Origin: Pomacea canaliculata
Taxonomy: Eukaryota; Mollusca; Gastropoda; Architaenioglossa; Ampullariidae
Reading direction: 5' to 3'
Assembly: GCF_003073045.1 (NCBI RefSeq)
Contig: NC_037596.1
Span: 26,696,392-26,760,391, forward strand
DNA length: 64,000 nt
The translations under genes and the position numbers were made by a program. The notes beneath the pieces are model-generated. The model had not been told where the DNA came from, made no database searches, and saw only the letters and a list, made by a program, of their open reading frames with translations. Every line of letters begins with the position of its first letter. Within the stretch, counting starts at the first letter, position 1. Positions 25,301-37,908 of the stretch are shown in pieces.

Positions 25301-26999
25301 GGGAGACAGAGTAGAACCGCAAACTGCTGTTAACTTCAGACCCGCCTACGGTGTCCGCTTCGTCCACTTTTTCTGGACACACGAAGGTGACAATAGTGTA
25401 GTTCACTGGTTGGCCACCGCTGACAGTGCAAGTCAAGGTAAAGTTGTCTCCTTGATACACTGGTTGACCGGAGAGAAGAGGTGGCACTGCTCCAATAACC
25501 GGTGACTCATCAGGAGGATCTGTACAAACGATGAAGACATATATTTTGTAAACTATTGATATCAATATTGTAACGGTCACAAGCTGTGTTTGATTATTTC
25601 ATTAATATTAATATCCCTTATCAGATTTCCTGTTTAGACATACTTTGAATCTTCAAGACAATATTAAAAATTTTACTTACCGTTCTTTTCATTCTGACAC
25701 TATCATTAGTCCTTTTTTTTCTCGCATTCAACTTGATCAAATAATAAGTAAAGCTTGCTTTGAGTTTTATGTATTAAATCGTTACAATCACCAATCTCAT
25801 GCGTATTTAGGTTGAGGTGAATTTAAAAATTTTTAATTAGGTACATTCAGGATTAATCATATCGCGAGTTACTTGTGTATGTCAGTAATGAAGAAATCAT
25901 AAACTCCTACCTTGTGTATGCAAATAACCAACTTAAGCATAAAGATCGGCAAGTTACAAAGATTCTTATATAGCCAACACTTAATCGTCTAATGAAAATC
26001 ACCCACTAAGCTAAAGCGAACAAACGTTACTTTTAATATAATAGACACATGTTACTTTATTCATGAACTCGTCCATCTTTCTAAGATACATTATTCTATT
26101 CTGTTCGAAGAAGACGATTTTGATGACGCTTAAAATTATCTTTACTAAACATCATCATTCCAACAGGCCATAGGACATTCTAAACGACTTAAACACAAAT
26201 GATTTGTTTTGAAATGATTATATTTTTCTGGGAACTACAACATGTGGTGTTAATAATGACATCTCTTACTAACATATCAACAAGAAGTAAACCTTTAATT
26301 CCAGGTCGTCGCTGGAAACAATATGTGCTTCACTAGAATATACTTACAGAAAACCTGCAATTCCAAAATGTCACTGGAAATAGAAAATGTGGTGTGAGCT
26401 TTCGTGGTGGCTTCACACTTCACTGGCCTTCTATTATGCGACCTGGTCACATTGGAAATAATCAAATATTTTCCTTTAAGGCTGCCGCCTGCACTTTCTG
26501 GCCATTTGTAGTCGGTTATGTCGTAAGACGTGTTTGACACCACACACTCTAGGACAGCTTTGGTCCCCTCCATTAAAGGATATACAGTTTTGTTTGGTTG
26601 GATGACAAGAAGAGGCCCTGTCAGAAATCACAACAAAAATTGTGACTGTTCTCTGATTCATTAGTTACGTATGCAAAACACTTAACCAGGAGCAAGGAAC
26701 TAAATGAAATTCTAATACAGATTTTAAATAACGAAAAGGTTTACATCAAACAATGTACATCTTACCACTTACTGCATAAAGTTAGGCTGTATCTTACTTT
26801 CTGTTTCTCTCGGTTAGCCTGCTATCATATATACGCAAGGCCATTTTATAAAACAAATGCAACAGATTTGAGAAACGTGTTTCCATTCTTAATCTCAGAA
26901 GACTGTCATTTGGGACCATCTTTATTTCGGCCTCCTTTTGGAAATTTTCCACCAGACAGACATTATCAAATGTGCGGCTGTGTTTGGCAAATATTTTGT

Positions 27000-27031
<32 letters not shown>

Positions 27032-29811
27032 TTGTAATGGAAGTTTTTTTATGAATGTTAACCCTCGTTTATAGTCATTATTTTTGGGGTATTATATAAA
27101 TAGAACACTGAGAGTCACTATGGTGTCATTTTATTAAGACTGTTTCACAATAAGAAAACAAATATTTTAAATAACAAAGAAATATTATGACTGAAAATTA
27201 TCTCTATTTTCATTAGGATTTAAAAGCATTTGTGTCTTCTTTATCGTCACTTGATAGTGTGAAATACAAGCATAGTGGCATATTCGACATTATATGTCCG
27301 GTTTAGAATATCACTTTACTGCCTGATCGTCTGGCTTCCTCGTGCACTGATATAGTGTACAGCGCTTGGTTCTTTAAGTAATTTAATGAGTAAATTATAG
27401 TTGTCAACTAAACAATTTTCCCTTCATTGTGAAACGCCTTTACGTGTCTAACGTGGTACAAACTGAATGAATCTCAGTACATATACTACAAATACATAAT
27501 TGATAGTCCTTTTGTTGAATATGCTCCTCCGTCCTCCCGTTCTTGAGACGCAATCCTATAAACAACACCATGCACCAGAAAGATTCAAACTAGTGACGTC
27601 AGGTTTGTACACCGATACGCCTAATTAGAACATGGTTCTAAGTCTCCCACTAGAAGAGAAGCTGTGTACGCTCTTTGTTGGTGACTTCTTTCCGTGGGTG
27701 GCGATGTTTCAAAAACGGAGCGGAGGTATTCATCAGGATTTTGAAAGTAGGTTCTTGTACTAAACTCTACTCATTCACTAGCGAAAACATTACACCTCAC
27801 ACTATAAAGTAGTTTCATAACTACTTATGCGACGATGCAGATTTCTGAGGAAAAGGAAAAAAAATCTCTTACGAGGGTTGCACGTGACGCCGACAAAGTC
27901 CCAGCTGTTGCATCTGTGTTTGCTCAAGCCTCCATGCATACACTCTGTCAGACTGGTTTCGTTTCCTCGACAGTCCAAGTCCTTAATCAGAATATTTTCG
28001 GAACTTGCCCCATTCGAGAGTGCTTTTGTTGCTACACAACTAAGAAACATCATCAGTGGTTACAAGATGGTTTGAACACTTATTACAAAGTAAGTAACTC
28101 ACTGAGTCAAGCACGGAATGCATTAGGACATAACACAGATCTTAGAAAGGCATGCAAAACCTATTTAATGAAATGTCACTCAATCAACTGAGCTGTATAT
28201 TAGCCAAATAATCAATCAGATAACGTCGATATTCAAAGATATCATGACATTACAGATGAACTTATTTCAAAACAAGTCAAACTGAGGAAATGGATGAATA
28301 AAAGCCATGACCAGTCTCTAAGATAATTTACTGAAGTTAAAGAGCTTGTTTTATATCTGAGTGTGAAAAATCATGCGGTAAAATACACACTTGTTGCAGC
28401 CTATCATTCTGCAGGCCACCTGTGCGGCTTTGTCGTCAAAGGAATCATCGCAGACTGTATTCCACGTTCCTTTGTAGAATATCTCTAAAAGGCCAGAATC
28501 CCACCTCTTCGAGCCATTCAAACGTGCTGCCATCTGCTCACCTGACAATTTCACAGGACTAAGGCTTAAAGTTTTACTGGATGATTATATCGGCTACTAG
28601 CATAGTTTAAAGAGAAAAATAGTTATAATGTTTGATTATTGCGGATATGATTCTTTCAATAATCTATGCCCTGGTCGTCATGAAACAAGGTCCCAGCAAA
28701 ACAGAATAATTTCAGATTAAGTTTTTTACAAACCTTGTCAACCTAATCATTTTAAAAACTAACATCCTGTTTCCAATTTTCTCCCGTTTCTGTCAAACGT
28801 ACTCGGAAAGGATATTCTGCTCCAGCCAACCATTTCCACCATCCGTCGTATCATATGGCGTGCGTGTGCGTATTTGTGAGTGATAGATATTGTTAAGCTG
28901 ATTAATTATGTCGAAAATAAACTAAACTTACTATCGGTAGGGAAAATGCGTTATAGAAATGCTTTATCCTCCTCATCACCATCATATTCGATCGTAAAGG
29001 CAGACTAAAGATTGCAAAGATTAGTAAAAAAAAAACAGAAGAAATCTAGCAAACCAATAAACAAGACCTTCTCTATCTGCAGAAAGGAGACCGAGTTTCA
29101 GTGCAATCATTTACTATTGGGAGAAAGGAAATGGACGAAAGGAACTGTTGTCTCGTGCAATGAAGGTTCTTATGATAAAAGCGATGAAAGTGGTGTACAC
29201 AGACGCAGTCGAGTGCATCTGGGGTTAGTACCAGATCCGCAATCGAAACAGTCACAAGTCTCCATTGTCCATTTTCAACGCAGTTTGAGATGCTGCGTAT
29301 AGAATATGATCGAGGGCTGGCTGTGGCGTGTTTGTCATCGCATCATCTCACTGGGAAATATGATGGGTGTGGTAGTCCGTGATACCATCAGTGCTCTTTC
29401 AGATCTTGCAGTCTCGCAGCCGGATCTCACTAACAGCACATTTTCAAGAGTGTCTTTGTTGCCAGAATGGGTTTACATGGTCTGTATGTACATAAAATTG
29501 TAGCCACAGTACGCGTGAAGTGTAATCGGGACCTTTGACACCCAATGTATTAAGAATAAAATATTTTAAAAACCAGCATCACATATGTATGTGTGTGTGT
29601 GTGCATGTGGGTCGTGGTGGTGGTGGTGCTGTGTGTGTGCATGCGAGCGCGCTATTATCAAAACAATACAAATTTCTTGTCTTCACTTCTCTTGAATACT
29701 TTGGACAATATCTCTGTGAAATGAAGGTATGCATACAGTGTAAGAAAAACACTTACCCAAACCTGGAACAAAAAAGAAAAGGCTGATGTAAATAATGAGT
29801 GTTCTAGACAT
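22348..29811 (-). CDS. SRCR-Ig-Ig-Ig single-span membrane receptor, 9 coding exons
   Basis: Minus-strand exons: signal peptide 29811-29757; SRCR N-half 28541-28391; SRCR C-half 28039-27873; Ig1 26617-26348; Ig2 25519-25214; Ig3 24625-24342; membrane span 23302-23177; and two small candidate tail exons, 22531-22507 and 22408-22348 (TAA). All junctions are in phase except that Ig3 is 284 nt where 285 is needed, so one base is missing in the middle of Ig3. With that base the chain is 481 aa. The SRCR domain has TWNTVCDDSF, RGNETSLTEC and GVTC, and eight cysteines including an extra CNNC pair. Ig1 has the C-W-C pattern. Ig2 has its cysteines but no clear core Trp. Ig3 has TWPENAGG and NVTCVANN but Phe where the first Cys is expected. 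The span is IFIAVVCSLVIVAAIIFISAFIW with KRSR after it. The tail reads RGHSISYRFV then TAFKENES; ISYRFV fits the ITIM pattern. The likely role is a cell-surface recognition receptor. Exons 1-7 are secure; the tail is moderate. Confidence 0.85.
24960..25030. promoter_or_regulatory. cluster of CRE-like GACGTCA motifs
   Basis: A full palindrome TGACGTCA (24960-24967) is followed by GTGACGTG near 24980 and by two more GACGTCA-type motifs near 25010 and 25025. The cluster sits in the intron between Ig2 and Ig3 of the SRCR-Ig receptor. Binding by CREB/ATF factors is inference. Confidence 0.35.
27004..27030 (+). repeat. 27-bp A tract
   Basis: An uninterrupted A run lies in the intron between the SRCR C-half and Ig1. 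No target-site duplication or element body was recognised beside it. Confidence 0.9.
29585..29650 (+). repeat. TG/GGT-rich microsatellite
   Basis: Alternating TG runs flank a short GTGGTGG stretch in the first intron of the SRCR-Ig receptor gene. The counterpart at about 44315-44365 is shortened. Confidence 0.8.
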
Positions 29812-30369
29812 TTTGATGTTCCTCGCTGTCACTAGAAGAGTCTCTGTTGACGTTAACAGTTGTTACCGTACCTCTAAGGCCACAGCGAATAATAAGATCC
29901 TTCAATAAAAGCCTTCAGGACATAGCTAGAGCGACTGACACGTTTTCTCGGAAGCGTAGGCTTTGGCTGATGGCTAGTGTGCATCAGGAAGATAAAAGAA
30001 TTAGAACTAAACTTGACTGTTTACGTGATCGGCCAGAAACAAACTGACGGATGCGGACACAAGAAAATTGAACTGAACTGTGTTGTTCATGCTATTGGTC
30101 CCTGAAACGGTTTAAATGGCTAGTGAGGCAAGTTTTCTAATTACTGCGGTAAAACTCTATGTAATATGCTAATTTCCCAAATCTTTGTGAGTACACCCCT
30201 TATGTTCTTAAGATACCAACTCTGAAACATTTACAGATTCAACAACAGATCAACAACACATCCTCAGGATTTTACACGGATACATGTCATATAAAGAACG
30301 TACAACAAGGGAGACAAATTAGCGACGCCATGAACATGTTGTTACGTCCCTTTGACCACTCGCTTTTAA

Positions 30370-31290
30370 GGTGATGATGATGATGATGTAGTTTTATAGC
30401 GCGCCAGTATCCGCATCACAAAGATGCGCTCAATGCACGGTGATCCCAGCAAATACACACAAGCGTGAAAAACAGCTGGGAATTCTCATCGGAGGTTAAA
30501 AGTGGGCGAAGCGAAATTGTGAGAAGTTCAAGTCACAAGTACACATCTTTCTCACGAAGAATAACCGTTGTACAGTACCTGTTGTTGACATAGAAACACA
30601 CTCCGCCGCCACGCGCCTTGCCAGTAAACTGCAGCAGATTCTATCAGATCTAAACGGCCAGAGAAGCCAGCGATGGCTAGATCAAGCTCACCGTCGTGTA
30701 GCCATGTTTCCGTAAACGCCAACAAACAAGTATATACCCTTGCAATCGAAAAGTTGTGTATCCACACCTCAAGCTCATCAATCTTGCCACGAATCGACTG
30801 GACATGCGAGCAGGATAGAAGGAAAGAGGTGAGTCTTGCGTCGATCGTCCCAGACAAAACTTCTAGAGTCTCCGCTTCACACCGCCTCTGCGTCCTCTCC
30901 TTCTTGATCTGCGAAGTGGTAGAGCCATGCATGTCGACTTTGCAACGCGCCCGAAAACTCCGGTAACAGAGGGAGATGAAGAAGACGGAGCAAGAGCTCG
31001 CGGAGTAGAGAAGCCTGGACCAGCATGAAATAAGCTGACCGCCATCTTAATAATGTCGGCTAGTGGTAACGGCCACAGCCATCCAAAATGATAAACGCAT
31101 GCCCTAACACAATGAACGTAAAAATCATCATCACTAGACACAGACGCAACACCCTAAGTCTATAACTTGACAACTAACCTACCAAGTGAGACGAAAGCGA
31201 TGAAAAATTGAAATAAATTTGAATCAGAAGTGAGAGCTGCAGACGTCGCACAGCTAGGAGCGGCCATCTTAGTTCAGGTGCCAGTCTGAC
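30370..31290 (-). mobile_element. internally deleted CR1/Jockey-type LINE relic
   Basis: On the minus strand, the start near 31290 holds a 5' leader with an AAGATGGC motif. A frame then encodes the beginning of an apurinic-type endonuclease, with SIRGKIDELE and the catalytic-motif stretch LLAFTETWLHDGELDLAI (about 30640-30800). The sequence passes almost directly into a short 3' end: a hairpin (CGCATC/GATGCG, 30412-30428), TATAAAACTAC and a CATCAT tail. The reverse transcriptase is absent, so this is a short, internally deleted and degraded copy. It lies upstream of the SRCR-Ig receptor's first exon. The 5' boundary is approximate. Confidence 0.7.
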
Positions 31291-31299
31291 GGAAGCAGA

Positions 31300-32290
31300 T
31301 GGAAAACAATTCTGTCCCTTGATTTAATAGCAAGTGAAAAGGCTTATATTTTGGGACACAAACTATTATTTTAATTTATTGAGTTCATAATATATAAATG
31401 CTCAAACACCTGCCACATATTCTATTATATTCATGAAGTATATTTGCTCTTGGAATCTAATCTCATTTGCAAGTCTGTTAGAAATCCTATGTGCATCAGG
31501 AAAATGCTGTATACATGTTATTAATGTTGTTGCCGTTGTTGTTATTGTTATAATTTTTTAAACACTTTGTCACAGACACTCCCGTGCACGTTGACGCCTG
31601 AACATTTGAGCGTTCGTTTCTTCACAAAACAACTCTGCCTTTTTCTGCACGCCTGTGGCAATTTAATAATAATAACAAAATTTATACCACAGTAACTAAT
31701 AAAAATATACAATAAATGATTTATCAGTATACACACATCATTCAGTCCTTACTGCTGTCTACGGTCTCTAAGTGTAAACACAGTCCTGAAAGAAAGTTTC
31801 TTCTGTCGGGCTGATTATCAAACAAGAATAATAGAGTTTAAAGTCCGGCAAAAGGTCACTGTTACCCTTTCTTACACTGATGAGTAACGGAACGAATCTC
31901 TTAATTTCAGTCACTAGATATTGTTGTTCCACTGCACCAACGATAATCTAAGAAACAGTGACTGGGGAATAATGTTTCAGAATCCAAATATATCTGTCAC
32001 GCACACACACAAATTAGCTTAATCCATAGACTTCTCCGCTGGGGGATAGACGTTAAAACACCACCTTCTACTTCTTGGTTAGCATGTTTTCACCTTTGAT
32101 GTTAGTGGCCCCTAGCTGGTTACTAGGAGAGCAGGACATCATCACACTTTTTAATGGGTGGTGAAGGGGACGGACGAGCAGCGCCCAGGAAGATGACGCA
32201 TTCTGTACTAAGACCTTCATCAGCAGTGGGAATTGCTCCCACTTCTAGGGCGTCAACAGGTGACAGAAAGGTCTTAAAAAAAAAGTTTAC
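31300..32290. other. divergent intergenic region between the two receptor genes
   Basis: AT-rich sequence. No signal-peptide exon for the plus-strand receptor could be fixed here. A 124-codon minus-strand frame (32123-32497) is open in this copy but not in the second copy, so I do not call it a gene. Confidence 0.35.
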
Positions 32291-32299
32291 AGTCACATC

Positions 32300-33300
32300 T
32301 ACATTACACCCTACAGCCAATGAAGTTCGTGAATGAGCATCGATGCTGTAAGGAAAAACAAGGCTAACGAACAACAAAGCGGAAAACAATACTTTGAGGT
32401 CTTTGCTGGATCCCCTCTTCCTGTTTCCGCCCTCCTGGACTGTTATATTGTGTGTAAGACCAACAGAATGCATTAAGCAAACATTTACGCTAAACATAGC
32501 AAGTAGGGCTTTTTAAGATCAAGGAAGATTTGGGTAATGTTCTTTTTCTTCTTTTCTTTCATTCTTTTCTCAGTTCTCTTAAGGGACGGTTTGTTTTGTG
32601 CGCTAAGCTAACCAACTCTTGTGTAGGTTGTAGATTACTGAAATTCTGCTTTGTTATTCAGATAATCTGCCCTCGAATATTACTTTCTTTCCTTGTGCTT
32701 CAAACCAAGTCACCAAGCCTTATTTAAAGATTTCGTTTTATTTATATACCGAGTGGCTATTTTCTTCCTCACCTCTATTTATCAGAAAAATATAATCGGA
32801 AAAGAGCCTTTCTGAAAGTTGGGTTTCCAAAATATTTCCGCCTGAAAAAGGAACGTCTGTGTCATCATTGTAAGTAGTTTATGTGTTGCCCTCTAAGTTG
32901 TTATGAGAGAGAGTAATTCGTTTCCCCATGGTCAAATGGGGAACTCAAGGAAAAGCGTCTTATTCCCGAAGTTATGAAGCGGAGTCGAGACCCCACTAAC
33001 ACTTCTGCATGTTTATTTACCCTATAACTCATTAGCTACCCCTTTAATAACTACAGCTCTATTGGTAAAACAACATCTGTGGAGTCTGGACACCACTTAA
33101 GAACTTCGAAAACAAGACGCTTGTCCTCGAGTTGCCCGTGATGCCTCAGGGCAAAGACTTGCCCTTGCTTTATAACTACCGCCCCAACAGTGTTACCTCG
33201 ACAGTCTTTGCTTCACTGGTGGTGTAAAGAAGTCCGGAAGTATTTTGTTTTCCATAAAGTCAAATGTAATTCGAATACATCTGGATATCAGGTAATAACT
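32300..33300 (+). CDS. candidate extracellular exons of the tyrosine-tail receptor (copy A)
   Basis: Several short coding-like segments with splice-like borders lie upstream of the membrane exon. One ends at the donor CAGGTAATAAC near 33294 and, allowing for copy differences, contains LELPVMPQGKDLPLLY and RCYLDSLCFTGGVKK. Another near 32580-32725 contains CAKLTNSC. Each copy breaks the frame at different homopolymers, so exon limits and frame cannot be settled. A 45-nt exon at 33645-33689 may be a Ser/Thr/Ala stalk. No known domain is recognised. The signal-peptide exon was not found. Confidence 0.35.
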
Positions 33301-34781
33301 GAATAATCACTGTGGACTAATAAGATAATGAAAACTGAAATCAGTGTGACTAAATGAAGAGTATATTATAATATCTGGGACCATATTATAATGACCACCA
33401 TGTTATAATATATTAAAATTTGCCACACGGACAAAATTAAGGCTAGTGTAGGTCATGTATAAAGTGACAAAGGTGATAAAAGTGATATTGTGAAAATAAA
33501 AGTGAACATTTTCTGATGCATCAACAGACTGCAAGAAAAGGCTTATCGGTGGTAAGTATTATCGGTGGCAAGAACTTTGCCTCTCTAATCTGAACAACTG
33601 AGGTCTTTTTATGTTTATAAATTTTTACTAAATTTATTTTCAGCGTTCGCTAGTCCAATGGACGGTGCAGCGACAACACAAATTTCGGGTACGAAACTTT
33701 ATTACTTTTTGCATTCTGTTGCTAAATCGTGGATGGTTAGAAGTCATTGATTAAACAGCTTTTTGCTTCCTCTGTGTGTGTTTGTGTTTTTGCATCTTTG
33801 AATCTTTAAACTGTGCACCAAATCCCAGGTGCCGCCACGCCAATATATATATATTGAATATAAAACAGGAAGAGATATAACGACACAGCTGACGGCAATA
33901 TGGCCGAAAAACATTGTGTTTCTTGTGAATCAGTCCGCTGCCTCTAGGGTGTGTGTTTGTGTGCGGATCTGAGATTATATAATAGATGAATTTATATGCG
34001 ACAGTAGCAGTAAAATAACAATCTTGTTAAATGCTAAATGAAGTATTTATTTTTTTAAGATTCAGCTGAGATGTTAACATTCCCAGAAACTCATTATACT
34101 TATATTGCAAGATATCAAAATTTGTGCTATAGAGTAAGTGACTTTTATCGCGGAGGCTGGGGAAACAAAACAGAATGATTTTCAGTTTCGATTTCACACA
34201 CCCTCTTTTACTTGCACATCACAAGCACCTAAGTGTTATCTAATATGTGAACATGCGTGCGTGTGCCCTTCCTTGTATGTCATCGAGTGAGTGCGCTTGT
34301 ACGGACTTGTTCGCACACCAACGCTGTGTGTTTGCACGAGTCTGTGTTTGTGTGTACGTGCACGCATGAGTCACATCCATAGATCGATAGATATAATGAA
34401 GGTCGCTTGTTGGTGTTTGGGTCTTGATAACATAAATCTTACATTTCACTGAAATATTTTTGCTGGTAGCGTTCAGAAAGATAGCTAGCGCAGCAATAGT
34501 GGAAGTATCAGGAGAATCAGAAGTGTAGAAATGTTGTTAGAAAAAGTAGTAAAGTGGAAGAAAACAGAAAAACAATCATGAGTAAGACTACTCTTATTAC
34601 GATTATATTGCGCCTTTAATTTCGAGAAAGCCGTCTTTGTCATGCGTACTCAAAGTCGTACCAAAAGGTCGAAGTTGGGCCTTGTATGGAAGTCAGAGAT
34701 TTTACCGTTCATGAAAATGCCTCATAGTATAATGTTAATGAAAACAAGGACAAGTAATATGAGTCTGTAAATATTTTTCAG

Positions 34782-37700
34782 CAGGAGGCCGCGCGCTACA
34801 GATCATGGTGCAGGGACATATTGTCTTCGTGTCTGTGCTGATGACTGTAACCTTTGCTGGCGGCATTCTGCTCTGGTCAGTGTTCATTGTTCACTCGGAT
34901 CTGTACCCTAATCTATGTCAATGCACCATTCTAAAGGATGCCAGGGAAAGCTTTGTTACTGACACCTATGGTAACATCTCTAATAGCTTTTTAATCGGTG
35001 AAATAGTAGAACCCTGTATCATGAACGTACATGTAGTTGTTAAAGTATAGGTGACAACACACACTCTGTTCCTGAGAAACTTTTGGAATCGTCAATTGTG
35101 GTTCTTCAGACTTAGGTCTTCCATTCTGTAGATATTTCCGTAATGGAACATCTTCTTGATACATGGACTTTTTCACCAGACATGCATGTTCAAACATGCC
35201 ATCATTCTGTCAAAATGTTTATATGAACGCCATATACACAACATTTACCAAACAAAGTCATAATGCTGACACTAAATGTACAGTCAAGAAAGGCTTTGGT
35301 GCCTATTTATTTCGACACCACTTCCTGTTTTCTCCAGGTTAAGGAGTAGGAAGAAACTCCAGCAGTACACCGTTCTAAAGTGGATTCAAAGAAAAATATA
35401 TATCTGGCGTCACAGAATGCGAGGGCGCAGCTCTGTCATGGAGGCATATGAACTACAAGCTTTGGAAGAAGCACAGAATACTCAACCAGAGGCAGCAGTG
35501 GCGGTCCTTAATTCAGAATCAGATGAGGACACCGATGTGGAAAACTTCCTCGTTGAAGTTCATAAGCCATTCACATCATGTCCACCTGGCGCGCTCTTTC
35601 TCCCTGCAGATTCACGCAGTGGTGATTCTGAGCGGTCATCACGCAACGAGGGTCCAGAACGAGACTCGAGAGGTCTAGACCGTGGAAGGCGCAGAAGGAC
35701 TGATGCACCAATACAGAAGTCCAGTGACATCGACACAAACGACTGCGACGAAAACATGACTTCCCCTACCTTTAATACCCATCCAAAGGGTGCTCGAAGA
35801 AAAAGCCCACAAAAGCTGAATCTTGTGAAGGATACCTCAGCGGAAAAAAGCGTGAGCAGCTGGACGCCATGTTCATCTCTACTGGCAGGAGTCAAGACAC
35901 GCGCAGACAAGAACGCTTACAGTTCTCAACCTGAGACCTCAGACTCTGACAACGACTACTACAGCGAGGTTTCAGGACAGCTCGTGGGCAGAAGGCTTGA
36001 ATGATAAACAAGCATGCCGTTCTCTATTGTGGCTATGACTGCGAAAGGTGGCGGGTACCGGAAGCCGACACTTGCATCCACAGCTCAGGTACAAGGGTCT
36101 GCTTGTAACTCTCCTGCGACAATCCGGAACGCTGATTTTCTCAAGATTTAATAGCCCCAACACAAGCCAATCAAGCTTCTGTACAACCGAACACCATCAC
36201 CATTATCCAGCAAAAAGTCCGACATGCAGCAGAAGCAGAACGACGATTCCGTAGCGAAACGCAACTTTGGCAGCCGTTTGCTGCAAAGTGACTACAGTGA
36301 GGTGGATGACTACAGCGACGCGGAACCTGAAGTGTTAGCAACCTCCAAGGTGAATCAATCCTACCAGGCTAACCTTCTCGGGATCACAGACGTCCAGTGA
36401 CTCTCATTACAGTGAAGTAAATGAAGCGACACTGCAAGGCACGAGTACCGAGAGCTTAGATATCTCCAATCCTCACTCTTTCAGCGAAAGCGAAACAGGA
36501 GAGTTTGGGGTAAATGAGGGAGATGAGAGTCATTCCAGCTCCGGAAAATGATGGAAATTATGACTACAGCGAAGTTCATGACGACTACGTTAATGAAGCA
36601 ACATTGACGACGACAGCGGCGACGACACGGTGAAGATTGGTGTAAGGTTGGAGGCTGGGAAGGACCGTTGTGTAAGACCTTCACCTCGGAGATGTTCGGC
36701 AGTGTAGATGATGAGAAGGCGACTGTAGACACAGCGGTGAAGATTGCTACCGACCTGTTCATCACAGAACGTGCGTTGCAGACATTATCGAGAGATGATT
36801 GTGGAACTCAGGTTGAGCAGAAGATCCTGCAGCTTGAAACTCAAAGAGATGACGACGGTTCTATGTAAAACGCTCGATCAGAAAGACTTTCTTGCGTTTC
36901 AGACGAGACGTGAAGTAATTATCAGAATGTTGAGGAGGAGAATGTGGTGTGTTCCAAAGCGACGACCTTGCGACAGCAACGACCAGCGTTGTCTGCTCCC
37001 GGCGCAACATATCTCCATCAACAGCAAAGTCCGCAAGTCACGGAAATTACCTGACGCCAGCATCCGACCAGACCTGGTTCACGATGGTGAGATGGACGAC
37101 CGCAAGACAATGTCAGTATTAGTTCTTATGACATTGGCACCGACACTGAAGAAGACAGTCAGCATTGAAGACACCGGGATCTTTGTGCAATGAAAGCCGA
37201 TAAAACAGAGAGGACGAAGACGATGCTGAAGGAAAGAAACAGGTGGTGAAGCTAACTAACATGAATCTTGAGGAAGAGTTCAATTCCACTAATTCCCTCA
37301 ACAGTCGAAAATTATCTAGTGACAGGAAAAGCTGCCTGGAAACACACAGTCCAAAAACAAGACACATCTCTCCTCTTTCAACCGGACACCAAAGTCCCAA
37401 TCCTTGGTCAAAAGTCAGCAGCATTCCCACTGTCACAATCAGAGGAAAACTCCAATAGTGTCGCGACTAAAGAGAGACACAACTAACGAAAGTAATGTTG
37501 GGGTGGAGGTTTGTGGCACAATGAACGGAGAGAGAGTTAACGGACCGCTGGCGACATTTGTATCTACCACGGGAACAAATGGACGTCCAGATGAACTGTC
37601 GCCTCTGACTACAGCGAAAGTGATTATCAAAACGTCGACACCAGGCACAGCGCCAAGCGACTACTTCAATAACGGAGGGACCTCATGTCTGCAATGGCAG

Positions 37701-37908
37701 ACGAGTTCCGTTTTCTTTAGTGTGCTTGGGCACCAGGCCCTCCCCGGGGACACCGGCTTCGGTGACAAAAGAATTAGCTCTGATGCGACCAGTATCTCGA
37801 CGGAGTCAGATGATGCGGGCATGAACGGATTTGAACATTACTCGGCAGACTAGACACTGGTGGTGTTTGTGAAGTGGTAAACCAACTATTATACGATTTC
37901 TTAAGTGA
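34782..37908 (+). CDS. tyrosine-tail receptor: membrane span plus long cytoplasmic exon (copy A)
   Basis: Exon 34782-34875 (94 nt, phase 1 to phase 2) encodes a hydrophobic span, GHIVFVSVLMTVTFAGGILL. The donor TGGTCAGT joins phase-correctly to exon 35338-37908, which starts LRSRKKLQQY, a basic stop-transfer. The tail exon would code for about 857 residues, acidic and Ser/Asp-rich, with spaced tyrosines. In this copy the frame is open from 35338 to about 36000 and reaches the first motif, DNDYYSEV. It then breaks at several homopolymers, at places partly different from those in copy B (49199-52329). For example, this copy is in frame where B has an extra A just before SDYSEVDDYSDAE. No enzyme domain is seen; the tail looks like an adaptor-docking scaffold. 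Extracellular exons are unresolved. Confidence 0.75.

Noticed and set aside
32123-32497. 124-codon minus-strand frame with a hydrophobic stretch
   Set aside because: The frame is open only in copy A and is broken in copy B; no domain or splice pattern supports it, and candidate exons lie on the other strand.
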